Of a stretch of 17,880 bases of DNA, positions 6,661 to 13,495 are shown piece by piece. The DNA comes from JAABSP01 sp011390135 (lineage in GTDB: Bacteria; Desulfobacterota; Desulfobacteria; Desulfobacterales; JAABSP01). The notes beneath the pieces were generated by a model that was not told the origin of the DNA, ran no database searches, and saw only the letters and a program-made list of their open reading frames with translations. The stretch is taken from the NCBI GenBank assembly GCA_011390135.1, contig JAABSZ010000071.1, forward strand, positions 1-17,880. Direction: 5' to 3'. Position numbers and translations under genes: made by a program. Positions within the stretch are counted from its first letter, which is position 1. Every line of letters begins with the position of its first letter.

Positions 6661-6772
6661 ATCCCTGCCGCTGCTTGTGTCGTTTGTTTTTACAGATGAC
6701 CCTCACCACTCCGCGTCTTTTGATCACCTTGCAACCGCTGCACATTTTCCGTACGGATGCTCTGACTTTCAT
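6659..6772 (-). CDS. rpmJ: 50S ribosomal protein L36, zinc-binding form
   Basis: L36 is the smallest large-subunit protein, contacting 23S rRNA near the stalk base. The 37-residue product reads MKVRASVRKMCSGCKVIKRR, then GVVRVICKNKRHKQRQG. The zinc ligands C11, C14, C27 and H32 are all present, so it is the C+ (zinc-dependent) form. ATG start with AAGGAG at good spacing. Its TAG stop overlaps the AGGAGG ribosome-binding site of rpsM, 10 nt before that gene. Confidence 0.96.
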   Translation of the reverse strand: MKVRASVRKMCSGCKVIKRRGVVRVICKNKRHKQRQG

Positions 6773-6806
6773 ATCTTCGCTCCTTGTAAAGGAAATCTAG
6801 TGTTTG

Positions 6807-7025
6807 CTATTTTTCCCGATAGACGATTCTGCCGCGGGAGAGGTCATATGGAGACAGCTCGACCGTCACGGTGTCGCCGGGCAGGATCTTGATGAAATGC
6901 ATGCGCATCTTTCCGGAAATGTGCGCCAGAATCTGATGCTTGTTCTCCAGTTCAACCCGAAACATCGCGTTGGGCAGGGTCTCCACAACAGCCCCCTGCA
7001 CCCGGATCGGCTCCTCTTTTGCCAT
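6807..7025 (-). CDS. infA: Translation initiation factor IF-1
   Basis: IF-1 blocks the A site of the 30S subunit during initiation. The 72-residue OB-fold product has the family length and sequence: MAKEEPIRVQGAVVETLPNA, MFRVELENKHQILAHISGKM, RMHFIKILPGDTVTVELSPY, DLSRGRIVYREK. ATG start with a GGGGGAAGAG purine run upstream. It follows secY directly and precedes rpmJ by 34 nt. A possible promoter lies in the preceding gap. Confidence 0.98.
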   Translation of the reverse strand: MAKEEPIRVQGAVVETLPNAMFRVELENKHQILAHISGKMRMHFIKILPGDTVTVELSPYDLSRGRIVYREK

Positions 7026-7044
7026 ATTTCTCTCTTCCCCCTGT

Positions 7045-7077
7045 TCTATAGAATGTCAATGAAATGGTAAGTGTCAA
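7045..7077 (-). promoter_or_regulatory. Possible promoter upstream of infA
   Basis: In the secY-infA gap the minus strand has a perfect -35 box TTGACA (7077-7072). At 18 nt it is followed by TTCTAT (7053-7048, 3 of 6 to TATAAT), or at 21 nt by TATAGA (4 of 6). The octamer CATTGACA occurs twice, 18 nt apart, and TTCTATAGAA (7044-7053) is a perfect 10-bp palindrome. This is the longest gap inside the main cluster, so an internal promoter for infA-rpmJ and the alpha block is plausible. The -10 match is poor. Confidence 0.35.
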
Positions 7078-7078
7078 T

Positions 7079-7110
7079 GATGCGTTTTTTGTCTTTTGAC
7101 ATTCAGCATC
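7079..7110 (-). repeat. Interrupted inverted repeat after secY
   Basis: GATGC and GCATC bracket an inner TGTC-AAAA-GACA hairpin just after the secY stop. There is no following T run on the minus strand, so it does not look like a full intrinsic terminator. It could be a pause or processing site. Support is weak. Confidence 0.25.
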
Positions 7111-7115
7111 TTCGG

Positions 7116-8429
7116 CTATCGCCTGGCCCGGATCGCGCCGCCCTTCTTCAGAAATCCTTCATAGTGGCGGGTCAACATGTGGGACTCGATCTGAGAGACG
7201 GTATCGATGGCGACACCCACCACGATCAGCAATGCGGTTCCCCCGAAATAGAAGGGGACATTGAAGCGGGCGATCAGAATCGAAGGCAGCACACAGACCG
7301 CAGATACATAGATCGCGCCGCCCAGCGTTATCCGGGTCAGCACCCGGTCGATATAATCGGCCGTTCTTTTCCCGGGACGGATGCCTGGAATATATCCACC
7401 ATGTTTCTTCATGTTCTCCGCCACATCCACAGGATTGAAGGTGACTGCGGTGTAAAAATAGCAGAAGAAGAAGATGAATGCGACAAAGAGCAGCTCATAG
7501 AGAACATTTCCCGGAAGCATTGCTCCTGCAACACTCTGCATCCAGGGAACATCGATAAAGCTGGCAAGGGTCGCGGGAAACATGATGATGGATGAGGCAA
7601 AGATGGGCGGAATCACGCCGGACATGTTGATCTTCAGGGGCAGATGCGTGCTCTGTCCCCCGTACATCCGGCGGCCCACAACCCGCTTGGCATACTGTAC
7701 CGGAATCCGGCGCTGACCCTGCTCCACAAAGACTATGAATCCGATCACGGCCACCATCAAGACCAGCAGCAGCAGCACGATGAAGATCCCCATCTCTCCG
7801 GTGGAGAGAAGCTGGAAGGTATTGCCGATGGCACTGGGCATCTGCGCCACGATACCGGCAAAAATGATCAGAGATATGCCGTTGCCGATACCACGTTCCG
7901 TGATCTGCTCACCGAGCCACATAATGAATGCGGTTCCGGCCGTCAGGGTCAGCACTGTCATCAGCCGGAATCCCCAACCCGGGACAACCACGACCGGGGC
8001 TCCCCCCGGAGAGGTCATGCTCTCCAGACCAAAGCTGATGCCAAAGCCCTGAATGATGCTCAAGACCACAGTGCCGTAGCGGGTGTACTGGGTGATCTTC
8101 TTGCGCCCCTCCTGACCCTCTTTTGAAAGCCGCTCCAGATGCGGGATCACCACCGTCAGCAGTTGCAGGATGATCGATGCGCTGATGTAGGGCATGATCC
8201 CCAGAGAGAAGACCGACAGCCGCTCCAGTGCCCCCCCCGCAAACATGTTGAAGATGTCCAGAATCGTTCCCTGTGCCCTCCCGAAAAATGAGGAGAGGGC
8301 CGCGGCATCGATACCTGGCGTCGGGACAAAAACACCGATGCGATAGATTGCCAGCAGTGCAAGAGTGTAGAAGATCCGCTTTTTAAGTTCCGGGATCTTG
8401 AAGATATTTTGGAAGCCGGATCCGACCAT
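7116..8429 (-). CDS. secY: Preprotein translocase channel subunit SecY
   Basis: SecY is the inner-membrane channel of the SecYEG translocon. The 437-residue product has about ten hydrophobic spans and the family marks IPELKKRIFYTLALLAIYRI, FALG-equivalent VFSLGIMPYISASIILQLL, LGEQITERGIGNGISLIIF, the cytoplasmic loop QGQRRIPVQYAKRVVGRRMY, NMSGVIPPIFASSI and the late loop NPVDVAENMKKHGGYIPGIR. The C-tail is basic (KKGGAIRARR). Start is ATG, 2 nt from rplO. adk and map, which often follow secY, are missing; a 90-nt gap leads directly to infA. Confidence 0.98.
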   Translation of the reverse strand: MVGSGFQNIFKIPELKKRIFYTLALLAIYRIGVFVPTPGIDAAALSSFFGRAQGTILDIFNMFAGGALERLSVFSLGIMPYISASIILQLLTVVIPHLERLSKEGQEGRKKITQYTRYGTVVLSIIQGFGISFGLESMTSPGGAPVVVVPGWGFRLMTVLTLTAGTAFIMWLGEQITERGIGNGISLIIFAGIVAQMPSAIGNTFQLLSTGEMGIFIVLLLLVLMVAVIGFIVFVEQGQRRIPVQYAKRVVGRRMYGGQSTHLPLKINMSGVIPPIFASSIIMFPATLASFIDVPWMQSVAGAMLPGNVLYELLFVAFIFFFCYFYTAVTFNPVDVAENMKKHGGYIPGIRPGKRTADYIDRVLTRITLGGAIYVSAVCVLPSILIARFNVPFYFGGTALLIVVGVAIDTVSQIESHMLTRHYEGFLKKGGAIRARR

Positions 8430-8431
8430 AA

Positions 8432-8893
8432 TTACTCCTCACCCGCTGATGCCGAAGCCTCCACTCTTCCCCCGGCCGCCTCGATCTTCTCCTTTGCGGA
8501 ACGGCTGACCCGGATCTGTCCGTCAACCGTCACGGCATAGGAGATCTCGCCTTCCCCCAAAAGTTTGACACCGTCACAGCGGCCCTTGACCAGGCCGGCC
8601 GCACGGAGCCCGGCCTCATCGACCGTATCCTCCGGAGAGAACCGCCCAAGATCGCGCAGATTGACCACCGCGATCTCTTTTTTGAATATGTTGGTAAACC
8701 CCCGCTTGGGCAGGCGTCGGTGGATCGGCATCTGGCCGCCCTCGAATCCTGGACGGACCGTGCCGCCCGAACGGCTTTTGTATCCTTTGCTTCCTCTGCC
8801 GGCGGTCTTGCCCCATCCCGATGCCACGCCGCGGCCTACCCGCTTCTTCGCGCGGTTGGAATCGGCCCCGGGTCTCAGTTCGTGCAGCCTCAT
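8432..8893 (-). CDS. rplO: 50S ribosomal protein L15
   Basis: L15 is a late-assembly protein of the large subunit. The 153-residue product begins MRLHELRPGADSNRAKKRVG and has the glycine/arginine-rich extended N-terminus GRGVASGWGKTAGRGSKGYK, SRSGGTVRPGFEGGQMPIHR and RLPKRGF, followed by the globular C-terminal domain ending SAKEKIEAAGGRVEASASAG. ATG overlaps the rpmD stop. The TAA stop is 2 nt from secY, and GAGGAG over the stop serves as the secY ribosome-binding site. Confidence 0.97.
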   Translation of the reverse strand: MRLHELRPGADSNRAKKRVGRGVASGWGKTAGRGSKGYKSRSGGTVRPGFEGGQMPIHRRLPKRGFTNIFKKEIAVVNLRDLGRFSPEDTVDEAGLRAAGLVKGRCDGVKLLGEGEISYAVTVDGQIRVSRSAKEKIEAAGGRVEASASAGEE

Positions 8894-9069
8894 TGCGAAA
8901 CCTCTTCTGCTTTGACAAGGTGAGTCACCTTGTTGATCATTCCACGGATGGCCGGTGTGTCTTGGAGTTCAACGGTGCGATTGAGCTTTGTCAGCCCCAT
9001 GCCCCGCAGAATCTTCCGATGTTTTTCCGGCCGTCCGATCATGCTCTTTACAAGCGTTACTTTCAGCAT
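8890..9069 (-). CDS. rpmD: 50S ribosomal protein L30
   Basis: L30 is a small large-subunit protein. The 59-residue product reads MLKVTLVKSMIGRPEKHRKI, then LRGMGLTKLNRTVELQDTPA, IRGMINKVTHLVKAEEVSQ. The ILRGMGL-KLNRTVE-DTPAIRGMINKV pattern is the L30 signature. ATG start, with AAAAGGAG at 7-nt spacing, 44 nt after rpsE. Its TGA stop overlaps the rplO ATG (ATGA, 8890-8893), so the pair is probably coupled. This gene is short and easy to miss. Confidence 0.96.
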   Translation of the reverse strand: MLKVTLVKSMIGRPEKHRKILRGMGLTKLNRTVELQDTPAIRGMINKVTHLVKAEEVSQ

Positions 9070-9113
9070 CGATCGCTCCTTTTTATCCGATGGCTACGGC
9101 GTTTCGACTGCGG

Positions 9114-9605
9114 TTACAGTTCGGCCGCGACCTTCCCCCGCCGGGCTGCGACATCCTCTCGGCTCTGCAGCATGGTAAGGCCTTCCATTGTCGCTTTGAT
9201 CACATTGTGCGGGTTGTTGGTTCCGATGCATTTGGTGAGAATATTCTGCACCCCGGCCACTTCGAGAACCGCGCGAACCGCGCCCCCTGCGATCACGCCG
9301 GTTCCCTCGGATGCGGGTTTCAAAAGGACCCGCCCCGCGCCGAACCTGCCGATCACTTCAAAGGGGATGGTTCCCTCGATCAGCGGCACTGAAACCATAG
9401 ACCGTTTGGCCTTTTCAACGCCTTTGCGGATCGCCTCGGGTACTTCCCCGGCCTTTCCGAGGCCGAACCCGACGCTCCCCTGGCCGTCGCCGACCACCAC
9501 GAGCGCGCTGAAGCTGAACCGGCGTCCGCCTTTGACCACCTTGGCCACCCGGCTGATGTGAACGACCTTATCGATAAATTGGTCATCTGAATCCTGTCTG
9601 AACAA
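9114..9605 (-). CDS. rpsE: 30S ribosomal protein S5 (TTG start)
   Basis: S5 helps form the mRNA entry site and controls decoding accuracy. The 163-residue product has KVVHISRVAKVVKGGRRFSF, then ALVVVGDGQGSVGFGLGKAG, EVPEAIRKGVEKAKR, RFGAGRVLLKPASEGTGVIA and TKCIGTNNPHNVIKATMEGL, all diagnostic. The start is TTG at 9605: an in-frame TAA lies only five codons upstream and no ATG or GTG lies between. AAGGAGG sits 7 nt before the TTG. The next in-frame alternative, a GTG at codon 19, would remove conserved residues. Ends in TAA. Confidence 0.97.
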   Translation of the reverse strand: MFRQDSDDQFIDKVVHISRVAKVVKGGRRFSFSALVVVGDGQGSVGFGLGKAGEVPEAIRKGVEKAKRSMVSVPLIEGTIPFEVIGRFGAGRVLLKPASEGTGVIAGGAVRAVLEVAGVQNILTKCIGTNNPHNVIKATMEGLTMLQSREDVAARRGKVAAEL

Positions 9606-9612
9606 GGGCCTG

Positions 9613-9619
9613 CCTCCTT
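9613..9619 (-). promoter_or_regulatory. Strong Shine-Dalgarno for rpsE TTG start
   Basis: On the minus strand AAGGAGG lies 7 nt before TTG. Because an in-frame stop overlaps the first base of this site, TTG is the only full-length start available. Confidence 0.85.
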
Positions 9620-9653
9620 AACTCATCTTTTTCGATTGGGTCTGTCGCCTGAC

Positions 9654-10022
9654 TTAAAATTCGAGGCCGGCCTCGCGTGCGCCGTCGGAGAGAGCCTTCA
9701 CCCGGCCATGATACCGGAACCCGTTCCGGTCGAAAACCACCTGCCTGACGCCCTTGTCGGCAAGCCGTTTTCCCACCAACTGACCCACGAACGCAGCCTT
9801 CGCCACTTTGTTTTCAAAATCGGCATGCCCCTTCACTTCCTCATCGAGGCTCGATGCCGATGCCATTGTCTGTCCGCGGGTGTCATCAATCACCTGCGCG
9901 TAGATATGTCTTGCGCTGCGAAATACAGAAAGTCTCGGCCGTTCTGCCGTACCGAGCATATTCTTGCGAATTCTCTGTTTCCGTTTCAGCCGCGCCGCTT
10001 TTTTCTGATCTGTCGAGCCCAT
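9654..10022 (-). CDS. rplR: 50S ribosomal protein L18
   Basis: L18 binds 5S rRNA with L5 in the central protuberance. The 122-residue product has the basic N-terminus KKAARLKRKQRIRKNMLGT, then ERPRLSVFRSARHIYAQVID, KAAFVGQLVGKRLADKGVRQ and the conserved end VVFDRNGFRYHGRVKALSDG followed by AREAGLEF. ATG start with AAGGA at about 10 nt. Followed by a 48-nt gap to rpsE. Confidence 0.97.
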   Translation of the reverse strand: MGSTDQKKAARLKRKQRIRKNMLGTAERPRLSVFRSARHIYAQVIDDTRGQTMASASSLDEEVKGHADFENKVAKAAFVGQLVGKRLADKGVRQVVFDRNGFRYHGRVKALSDGAREAGLEF

Positions 10023-10068
10023 TTGTCAACAATCCTTACCCATTCCGGCGGTTCCCATCCGGAAGTTG

Positions 10069-10608
10069 CTATTTGGTTCCAGTTTTTCCGGCCTTGCGCT
10101 GAACATATTCCTCGCTGTATTTCACCCCTTTTCCCTTGTAGGGCTCCGGGGGTCTGAGGCTGCGGATGGTTGCCGCGGTATGCCCCAACAGCTCCTTGTC
10201 GATTCCGGAAAGTCGGACCACATTGTTCTTTTCAACCGTAGCCGAAAGGCCGGCGGGAATCTTGTACTGGATCGGATGTGAATAGCCGAGATTCAGGGTG
10301 AGAGTATCCCCACTCGTCTCGGCCCGATAGCCGATGCCGTTGATCTCCAGGGTCCGCTCGAATCCCTGGCTCACCCCGACGACCATGTTGGAGACCAGGC
10401 TGCGGGTCAGCCCCTGCAGCGCATGGCTCTTCCGGTCGTCCTTTCCCATGGTCACCCGGATCTCGTTCTCATCGATATCCAGATCGACCATCGGGTGAAT
10501 GCTTCTGGAGAGTTTTCCCCTCTCCCCCTCAACCGTGATGTACCGGTCCGAATAGCTGATTTTGGTCTTCTCCGGAATCGGAATCGGTTTTTTTCCCACT
10601 CGAGACAT
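10069..10608 (-). CDS. rplF: 50S ribosomal protein L6
   Basis: L6 lies near the factor-binding site at the base of the L7/L12 stalk. The 179-residue product is the usual two-repeat protein: MSRVGKKPIPIPEKTKISYS, HALQGLTRSLVSNMVVGVSQ, GFERTLEINGIGYRAE, and the C-terminal signature RPPEPYKGKGVKYSEEYVQR with an RKAGKTGTK end. ATG start, with a Shine-Dalgarno made from the rpsH stop (TAAGGAGG). A 46-nt gap separates it from rplR. Confidence 0.98.
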   Translation of the reverse strand: MSRVGKKPIPIPEKTKISYSDRYITVEGERGKLSRSIHPMVDLDIDENEIRVTMGKDDRKSHALQGLTRSLVSNMVVGVSQGFERTLEINGIGYRAETSGDTLTLNLGYSHPIQYKIPAGLSATVEKNNVVRLSGIDKELLGHTAATIRSLRPPEPYKGKGVKYSEEYVQRKAGKTGTK

Positions 10609-10617
10609 ATTTCCTCC

Positions 10618-11010
10618 TTACCAGACCTTGCAGAGGATCTCGCCCCCGACATTTTCAGACTTTGCCTGCCGGTCGGTCATGAGCCCCTTTGAGGTGGAAA
10701 GTATGGCGATACCGGTCCCATTGTAGACGGGTTTGATATCCTTGGCCTTGACATAGACCCGACGGCTCAACTTGCTCACCCGCTCGATATTGTAGATCGC
10801 GCTGGTCGGCCCCTGGTATTTGAGATAGACCCGCAGGATGCCCTGCTTGCCGTCCCGGACGAACTTGTAGTTCCGAATATACCCTTCGCTCTTGAGGACC
10901 TTTGCCATCTCGATCTTGATGTTGGCGCCGGGGATGTCCACGCTGTTGAACTTGGCCTTTCCCCCGTTTCGGATCCGGGTAAGCATATCCGCGATGGGAT
11001 CACTTAACAT
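10618..11010 (-). CDS. rpsH: 30S ribosomal protein S8
   Basis: S8 is a primary 16S rRNA binder and, in E. coli, the repressor of the spc operon. The 130-residue product equals the family length. It starts MLSDPIADMLTRIRNGGKAK, has KIEMAKVLKSEGYIRNYKFV, and ends with the conserved GTGIAILSTSKGLMTDRQAK followed by NVGGEILCKVW. The ATG lies 30 nt after rpsN in a purine-rich context (AAGGAGAAGAGAAGG). rplF follows 9 nt later with TAAGGAGG spanning the stop. I could not identify an S8-binding operator. Confidence 0.98.
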   Translation of the reverse strand: MLSDPIADMLTRIRNGGKAKFNSVDIPGANIKIEMAKVLKSEGYIRNYKFVRDGKQGILRVYLKYQGPTSAIYNIERVSKLSRRVYVKAKDIKPVYNGTGIAILSTSKGLMTDRQAKSENVGGEILCKVW

Positions 11011-11040
11011 CCTTCTCTTCTCCTTTCATACGAATGATAC

Positions 11041-11226
11041 CTACCAACTTGACTTTATGACGCCCGGAAGCTTGCCCTCAGAGGCCATATTTCGAAAACA
11101 GATCCGGCAGATGCCGAATTTCCGCAAAAAGGCTCTTGCCCGGCCGCAGATAGGACACCGGTTATAGGTCCGGACCTTGAATTTGGGCTTTCTTCTGGCC
11201 TTGTTCATTAGCGCTTTTTTTGCCAA
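11041..11226 (-). CDS. rpsN: 30S ribosomal protein S14 type Z, zinc-binding (TTG start)
   Basis: S14 is a late-assembly protein of the 30S head. This is the short 61-residue zinc form with cysteines C24, C27, C40 and C43 (RCPICGRAR and GICRICFRN), ending KLPGVIKSSW as typical. The frame begins TTG-GCA-AAA (MAKKALMNK), matching the usual MAK start, with AAAGGAGG at 7-nt spacing. An internal ATG at codon 7 would cut a conserved basic N-terminus and lacks a ribosome-binding site. Intact zinc ligands indicate the zinc-replete version. Confidence 0.97.
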   Translation of the reverse strand: MAKKALMNKARRKPKFKVRTYNRCPICGRARAFLRKFGICRICFRNMASEGKLPGVIKSSW

Positions 11227-11233
11227 ACTTTTG

Positions 11234-11241
11234 CCTCCTTT
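11234..11241 (-). promoter_or_regulatory. Strong Shine-Dalgarno for rpsN TTG start
   Basis: On the minus strand AAAGGAGG overlaps the last bases of the rplE TAA stop and lies 7 nt before the rpsN TTG. It supports both the TTG start and coupling to rplE. Confidence 0.85.
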
Positions 11242-11779
11242 AGTTCCTGAACGGCATGCCCAGAAATTTCAACAGGGCCTTTCCCTCTTCGTCGTTGACC
11301 GCGGTGGTGACAATGGAGATATTCATCCCCTTGATCCGGTCGATCTTGTCATAGTCAACCTCGGGAAAGATGATCTGTTCCTTGATGCCCAAAGAGTAGT
11401 TTCCATGTCCGTCGAAGGCTTTGCCGGAAATCCCGCGAAAGTCCCTTACCCGGGGCAGGGCCACATTGACGAGCTTATTGAAGAAATCATACATCCGGGT
11501 GCGGCGCAGCGTCACCATACAGCCGATGGGCATGCCGGCCCGCAGCTTGAAGGCTGCGATAGAGCGTTTGGCCCGCGTGATCACCGGCTGCTGCCCCGCA
11601 ATCAGCTTCAGCTCATCCGATGCCGTATCCAGCAGCTTGATGTTCTGAATCGCCTCCCCGAGTCCCATGTTCAGCACGATCTTATCGAGCCGGGGAACCT
11701 GCATCTTGTTTTTATAGGCGAAGGTCTCCTCGAGCTGAGGCGCGACCGTCTCCTGATAATACTTTTTCAACTGTGACAT
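11240..11779 (-). CDS. rplE: 50S ribosomal protein L5
   Basis: L5 binds 5S rRNA and forms the central intersubunit bridge with S13. The product has exactly 179 residues, as in E. coli. Family marks are VPRLDKIVLNMGLGEAIQN, then GQQPVITRAKRSIAAFKLRA, GMPIGCMVTLRRTRMYDFFN, PRVRDFRGISGKAFDGHGNY and the end LLKFLGMPFRN. ATG start with GGAGG at 6-nt spacing. rpsN begins 13 nt beyond the TAA, and its ribosome-binding site overlaps that stop. Confidence 0.98.
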   Translation of the reverse strand: MSQLKKYYQETVAPQLEETFAYKNKMQVPRLDKIVLNMGLGEAIQNIKLLDTASDELKLIAGQQPVITRAKRSIAAFKLRAGMPIGCMVTLRRTRMYDFFNKLVNVALPRVRDFRGISGKAFDGHGNYSLGIKEQIIFPEVDYDKIDRIKGMNISIVTTAVNDEEGKALLKFLGMPFRN

Positions 11780-11821
11780 TATCTTCCTCCGACATCTGCG
11801 GCCAAATCCGGTTTCATGTAT

Positions 11822-12151
11822 TTACCCGCCGATGATCTCGTTGCAGTTGCGGCATGCCCGCACCTTTGTTCCGTCCTCGAGGTGCTGCATCTTGATCCGA
11901 ACCGGCTTGACGCATTTGTCGCACATCACCTGCACATTGGAGACGTGGATGGGAGCCTCGTTTTCGACGATGCCGCCCTGCTTCATCTGGGCATTGGGCC
12001 GCATGTGGCGCTTGACGATATTGACCTTCTCCACCAACACCCGATCGTCTTTGGCAACGACCTTCAAGACCTTTCCGATCTTTCCCCGATCCTTGCCGGC
12101 GATCACCTTCACCTTGTCATCTTTTTTGATATGCATCTTCGTTTTCGGCAT
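11822..12151 (-). CDS. rplX: 50S ribosomal protein L24, zinc-ribbon form
   Basis: L24 is an early assembly initiator at the tunnel exit. The 109-residue product has the KOW-type N-terminus KDDKVKVIAGKDRGKIGKVL and the middle KVNIVKRHMRPNAQMKQGGI. The C-terminal part contains two CxxC pairs, C77/C80 (CDKC) and C100/C103 (CRNC), which make a probable zinc ribbon; E. coli L24 lacks these. ATG with GGGAGAGG upstream at good spacing. A 42-nt gap leads to rplE. Identification is secure; zinc binding is inferred from the cysteines. Confidence 0.97.
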   Translation of the reverse strand: MPKTKMHIKKDDKVKVIAGKDRGKIGKVLKVVAKDDRVLVEKVNIVKRHMRPNAQMKQGGIVENEAPIHVSNVQVMCDKCVKPVRIKMQHLEDGTKVRACRNCNEIIGG

Positions 12152-12177
12152 ATTTTCCTCTCCCTCTATAGCTTTGA

Positions 12178-12546
12178 TTACAGCACTTCCGGCGCGAGGG
12201 AGATGATCTTCATGAACCGTTTGGCCCTCAGCTCTCTGGCCACGGGCCCGAAGATACGGGTACCGATAGGCTCCCTGCTCTGGTTGATCAGCACCGCGGA
12301 GTTATCATCGAAGCGGATGTAGGAACCGTCCGGACGGCGCAGCTCCTTTTTGGTCCGAACCACGACCGCCTTCAAAACATCCCCCTTCTTGACCTTCGCA
12401 TTGGGGATCGCCTCCTTGACGCTGACAACGATGATATCCCCGATCCGGGCATATCGCCTTCGTGAGCCGCCGAGCACCTTGATGCAATACAACACTTTGG
12501 CCCCAGAGTTGTCGGCCACCGTCAATCTCGATTCTGCCTGAATCAT
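12178..12546 (-). CDS. rplN: 50S ribosomal protein L14
   Basis: L14 sits at the subunit interface, forming bridge contacts with 16S rRNA, and is the target of the silencing factor RsfS. The 122-residue product equals the usual length and is highly conserved: MIQAESRLTVADNSGAKVLY, then GDIIVVSVKEAIPNAKVKKG, SYIRFDDNSAVLINQSREPI, GTRIFGPVARELR and the end KIISLAPEVL. ATG start with AGGGG about 8 nt upstream. rplX follows after 26 nt. Confidence 0.98.
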   Translation of the reverse strand: MIQAESRLTVADNSGAKVLYCIKVLGGSRRRYARIGDIIVVSVKEAIPNAKVKKGDVLKAVVVRTKKELRRPDGSYIRFDDNSAVLINQSREPIGTRIFGPVARELRAKRFMKIISLAPEVL

Positions 12547-12561
12547 CTTAGCACCCCTGTC

Positions 12562-12819
12562 CTATACCGCCCGTTCGACGATATTGCTCACCCGCCAGCG
12601 TTTGCTTTTGCTCAACGGTCTCGATTCGGTGATCAGTACCTTATCCCCGGCCCGGCACTCGTTCTTCTCGTCATGGGCTGCGAACCTGGCCCGCCGGCGC
12701 ATGTATTTGTGATAGTATTTATGCTTCACCAGGCGCTCCACGAGGACCACGACGGTCTTATCCATCTTGTCGCTGACCACTGTCCCCATCACCTGCCTTC
12801 TCATTCCTCGCTCATTCAT
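12562..12819 (-). CDS. rpsQ: 30S ribosomal protein S17
   Basis: S17 is a primary binder of 16S rRNA with an OB fold. The 85-residue product (E. coli 84) carries RRQVMGTVVSDKMDKTVVVL, then VKHKYYHKYMRRRARFAAHD, GDKVLITESRPLSKSKRWRV. The ATG at 12819 is chosen because it gives the normal length; its ribosome-binding site is weak (CGGGATAAGCC). A second in-frame ATG five codons later (12804) has AGGA directly against it and is less likely. rplN starts 15 nt downstream. Ends in TAG. Confidence 0.96.
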   Translation of the reverse strand: MNERGMRRQVMGTVVSDKMDKTVVVLVERLVKHKYYHKYMRRRARFAAHDEKNECRAGDKVLITESRPLSKSKRWRVSNIVERAV

Positions 12820-12845
12820 GGCTTATCCCGTTTGCGATCTACTGG

Positions 12846-13043
12846 TTAACCGACCGCGATCTTTTGCTCTTCAAGGATTGTCTTGATCCGAGCGATTTCG
12901 CGCCGGGTCTGCTTCATCTTCTGCGGATTCTCGAGCTGTCCCATGCCCTGTTGAAAGCGGAGATTGAACAGCGACTCCTGAAGCTCGGTGAGCCTGACCT
13001 TCTGCTCCTCCGTGCTCATCTCTCTGATTTCACTGGCCTTCAT
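12846..13043 (-). CDS. rpmC: 50S ribosomal protein L29
   Basis: L29 is a small helical protein at the tunnel exit beside L23. The 65-residue product has the family start MKASEIREMSTEEQKVRLTE, the central ELQESLFNLRFQQGMGQLEN and the basic segment KMKQTRREIARIKTILEE, consistent with two long antiparallel helices. Its ATG overlaps the rplP stop (ATGA), so coupling to rplP is likely. rpsQ follows 26 nt later. Ends in TAA. Confidence 0.97.
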   Translation of the reverse strand: MKASEIREMSTEEQKVRLTELQESLFNLRFQQGMGQLENPQKMKQTRREIARIKTILEEQKIAVG

Positions 13044-13456
13044 AGGATTTCACTCCTCTCCACGAACCGGGTCTTCACCGGTAATTTATGAGCTGCCCGG
13101 AGAAAAGCCTCCCGGGCAAGCTCCCGTGGCACTCCCTCCATCTCATAGAGCATGCGGCCGGGCTTGATGACGGCCACCCATCCTTCGGGGGAGCCTTTCC
13201 CCTTACCCATCCGGACTTCGGCCGGCTTCTTGGTAAAGGGCTTGTCCGGGAAGATTCGAATCCACATCTTTCCGCCGCGCTTTACATGGCGGGTCATGGC
13301 GATACGGGCGGCCTCGATCTGTTTGGCGCTGATCCAGCCGCACTCGGTGGCCTGCAGACCATATTCGCCAAAGGAGAGGCTTGACCCTCGATAAGCCTTT
13401 CCCCGCATCTTCCCCTTCTGCACCTTTCTGAATTTGACCTTCTTGGGGCTTAACAT
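13040..13456 (-). CDS. rplP: 50S ribosomal protein L16
   Basis: L16 organises the A-site tRNA elbow contact on the large subunit. The 138-residue product (E. coli 136) starts MLSPKKVKFRKVQKGKMRGK and shows RGSSLSFGEYGLQA, ARIAMTRHVKRGGKMWIRIF, DKPFTKKPAEVRMGKGKG and GWVAVIKPGRMLYEMEGV, diagnostic for L16. The ATG is preceded by AGGAGA at 10-nt spacing, 39 nt after rpsC. The TGA stop overlaps the rpmC ATG by 4 nt (ATGA). Confidence 0.98.
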   Translation of the reverse strand: MLSPKKVKFRKVQKGKMRGKAYRGSSLSFGEYGLQATECGWISAKQIEAARIAMTRHVKRGGKMWIRIFPDKPFTKKPAEVRMGKGKGSPEGWVAVIKPGRMLYEMEGVPRELAREAFLRAAHKLPVKTRFVERSEIL

Positions 13457-13495
13457 CTTTTATCTGTCTCCTGAAATCCGCAGAAAAGCGGACCG

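Noticed and set aside
10043..10064. TTCCGG/CCGGAA inverted repeat in the rplF-rplR gap
   Set aside because: 6-bp arms with a 10-nt loop and no T run; too weak to call a terminator in the middle of the operon.
11780..11821. S8-binding operator in the rplX-rplE gap, as in the E. coli spc operon
   Set aside because: I found no hairpin resembling the known S8 site in this 42-nt gap.
13477..13492. TCCGC/GCGGA hairpin in the rpsC-rplP gap
   Set aside because: Only 5-bp arms and no T run; can arise by chance in GC-rich DNA.
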